Source: Acorus gramineus (lineage: Eukaryota > Streptophyta > Magnoliopsida > Acorales > Acoraceae). Taken from it: DNA of 64,000 nucleotides. The stretch spans positions 2,878,208-2,942,207 of the forward strand of contig JAUJYN010000012.1 in NCBI GenBank assembly GCA_030737835.1, given 5' to 3'. Positions within the stretch are counted from its first letter, which is position 1. The number at the start of each line of letters is the position of its first letter. The translations under genes and the position numbers were made by a program. Below the pieces are notes generated by a model, which saw only the letters and a program-made list of their open reading frames with translations, did no database searches and was not told the origin of the DNA. Below, one piece after another: positions 62,388 through 64,000 of this stretch.

Positions 62388-63550
62388 CCTAGGAAATGGG
62401 TAGATACATTCTTTATAGCTGTGTTATCTGTGAAACTTGTGTGTAGCTATCTCCAAATCAAAGACATGAGTGAAAAGGAAGGACAACAAAGTGTCATAAA
62501 ATGCAATTTTGTACCAAATCTTAGTTTCTTTTGTACAATCTCATGTCATTTATATTAGAATTATGACATTTCCCATTGGCTCATGTTCCTTGCCTCTCCT
62601 AAGAAGTTTGATAAAATAAATTTTTGAGAGAGACAAATAGATATCCAGCCTTGAATTTAGAGATTGTAATTAATATCTTTAGGACATAACTGTGCTCATC
62701 ATTATTGACATTATGGGACTGAGATGTCTCTAGAAAATTATGTTCAGTTTCATTTGCAGCACATAAATCACATGATTGTAGTAATAAAAATTCATTTAAG
62801 ATATCTCTGTAAAATTATGTTCAGCCTCATTTGCAGCCCACACTTTTGTCTTCAAGTATGTCATATCTTGTTGCCTTATCATATTGAACCCTAAACACAA
62901 ACAAATTCAAACATAACCCTAGGTATCTATGAAAAACCCAAAACCTTATTTTTGTGGAAAAACCCAAAACCTTATTTTCAATCAAAATAATAAACCCTAA
63001 ACACAAACAATTCAATGTAAACCTTAGGTTTCTATGAACAAACCCTTTTTTTTTTTTTGGAATGACAAGGCATTCAATCCACACTTCAGTTTCCCTATAC
63101 CCAAAAACAAGATATGAACAATAGCATTAATGTTCTAATGATTCAAGAAGAAGAAGTGATAGTTTACCTGTAATATGGTTTGTGGGGATGACGACGATAC
63201 GGCTCCTTGAATGGCCGGCGGTGCACAGGGATGAAAGAAGAACAACGATGGCTTGGACTGTGAGAAGAGAGGAGAGGGATGGAGAGAATGGGCTCGGAGA
63301 GGGGAGGAGAGAGAGGGAGAGGAGAAGGAGATTTGTTTTTTTGGGGTGAAATGGGTGGGGGTGTGGGATAAGAATGGTTGTGGGTTGATTTTTATATGGT
63401 GGTGGGATTGGGTTTATCATTAAGTTGGAGTTGTGGGAAGAGTTGGTTGGGGGGGACAGTATTTGAGTTGGTGGTGATAGACCAGCTCTCCACTATTTGC
63501 TGGATTGAAAACCCCAAAAAACGTGAGGTGAAATGACTAGTATACCCATC

Positions 63551-64000
63551 TCCTTTCACCAAAATTTCAAACATATAAATATCAATCACCCCAAAATCAG
63601 TCCTCCTCTCATATCTCCATCGCACAAATGAAACCCTAACTGCAACTCTCTCTCTCTCTCTCTCTCTCTCTCACTTCTCCCTCTCTCTCTCATCCCTCTC
63701 GCACATGCCTCTCTCTCGTCTCTCGTTCGCACAAATGAAAACCCCCAAATCGAGGTGAAGTTGGGTGTCGACAAAGGCGGCGCGAGCAGCGCGTCTAGGC
63801 ACCGTCAATCCACCTCTTCTTCACGGCAGCGGCGACAATCCTCATCGGACGGCCGGGATTGGGTGCTCTCATGTGTAGGATCGCCCTCGACCGTCCGATC
63901 GTTGTGTCAGACCTGATGGGAAGGGGAAGGGACAGTGGAGATGGGTGATGGTGGAGGGATTTAGGGCATTTTAGGTTTTGAGTAGCTTCCTTTCCAAACA
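63551..64000. other. Right flank of the second MULE, with CT microsatellite
   Basis: (CT)n at 63644-63672 and interrupted CT further on, then GC-richer DNA with CGGACGGCC and GACCGTCCGATCGTT. It could be a leader or first exon of a gene beyond the window, but no start or splice pattern can be supported. Confidence 0.4.

Larger units (their letters stand above)
51290..63550. mobile_element. Mutator element with OTU transposase and plant-mobile-domain gene, about 12 kb
   Basis: The left region (51385-51450) and the minus strand of the right region (63430-63520) share GAGC..GTCTA.TCCCACCAA and TGTCCCCCCCAACC. They look like degraded inverted ends; exact borders and the target duplication are not resolved. 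Between them lie a FAR1/MULE transposase with a C-terminal OTU domain (plus), a 121-bp tandem array, and a PMD gene (minus). A 3.4-kb LTR (55137-58549) is nested inside, so the original element was about 8.8 kb. Both genes carry stops, so this copy is not autonomous. Confidence 0.7.

Overview
The window is nuclear DNA of a flowering plant. It holds two conserved, intron-rich plant genes, both on the minus strand and both with large transposon-laden introns, set in dense transposable-element sequence. The elements are MULEs with Ulp1, OTU and plant-mobile-domain genes, LINE fragments, Gypsy-like LTRs and MITEs. The GC-rich first exons are compatible with a monocot or a basal angiosperm, but I cannot name the species.

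Layout, left to right. (1) 523-12034, minus strand: the 5' part (8 exons, 372 codons) of GCS1, ER alpha-glucosidase I of N-glycan trimming. The catalytic 3' part lies beyond the left edge. Its introns carry LINE debris and a tandem triplication. (2) 12218-19437: a 7.2-kb Ulp1-type (Kaonashi-like) Mutator element with matching termini and a perfect 9-bp target duplication, inserted 183 bp upstream of the GCS1 start codon. Its transposase (minus) and Ulp1 protease gene (plus) converge on a minisatellite. Both genes are decayed by nonsense mutations. (3) about 21.4-24.6 kb: an old, 5'-truncated copy of a GC-rich LTR, followed by a 188-bp direct repeat that brackets a hairpin-bearing GC-rich segment. 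(4) 25088-25605, plus strand: a two-exon gene for a 79-residue putative secreted peptide with a TATA box. (5) 26250-29279: three MULE-type MITEs in a row, each with a 9-bp target duplication. (6) 31764-43425, minus strand: a complete 14-exon uridine kinase/uracil phosphoribosyltransferase-like gene (471 residues). (7) 44129-47350 and 55137-58549: two near-complete, same-orientation LTRs of the family in region 3, with no recognisable internal coding region (solo-LTR-like). (8) about 51.3-63.55 kb: a second large Mutator element with a FAR1-type transposase carrying a C-terminal OTU protease domain (plus) and a plant-mobile-domain (MAIN-like) gene (minus). The two genes converge on a 121-bp tandem array. 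The 55137 LTR is inserted exactly behind the codon for the putative catalytic histidine of the OTU domain.

The two host genes serve housekeeping routes: glycoprotein folding in the ER, and pyrimidine salvage. Everything else is transposon biology. The most notable signal is that two unrelated MULE types share one plan: transposase and accessory gene converging on a private tandem-repeat array. Their disruptive stops are nearly all TAG, as expected from deamination of methylated cytosine.
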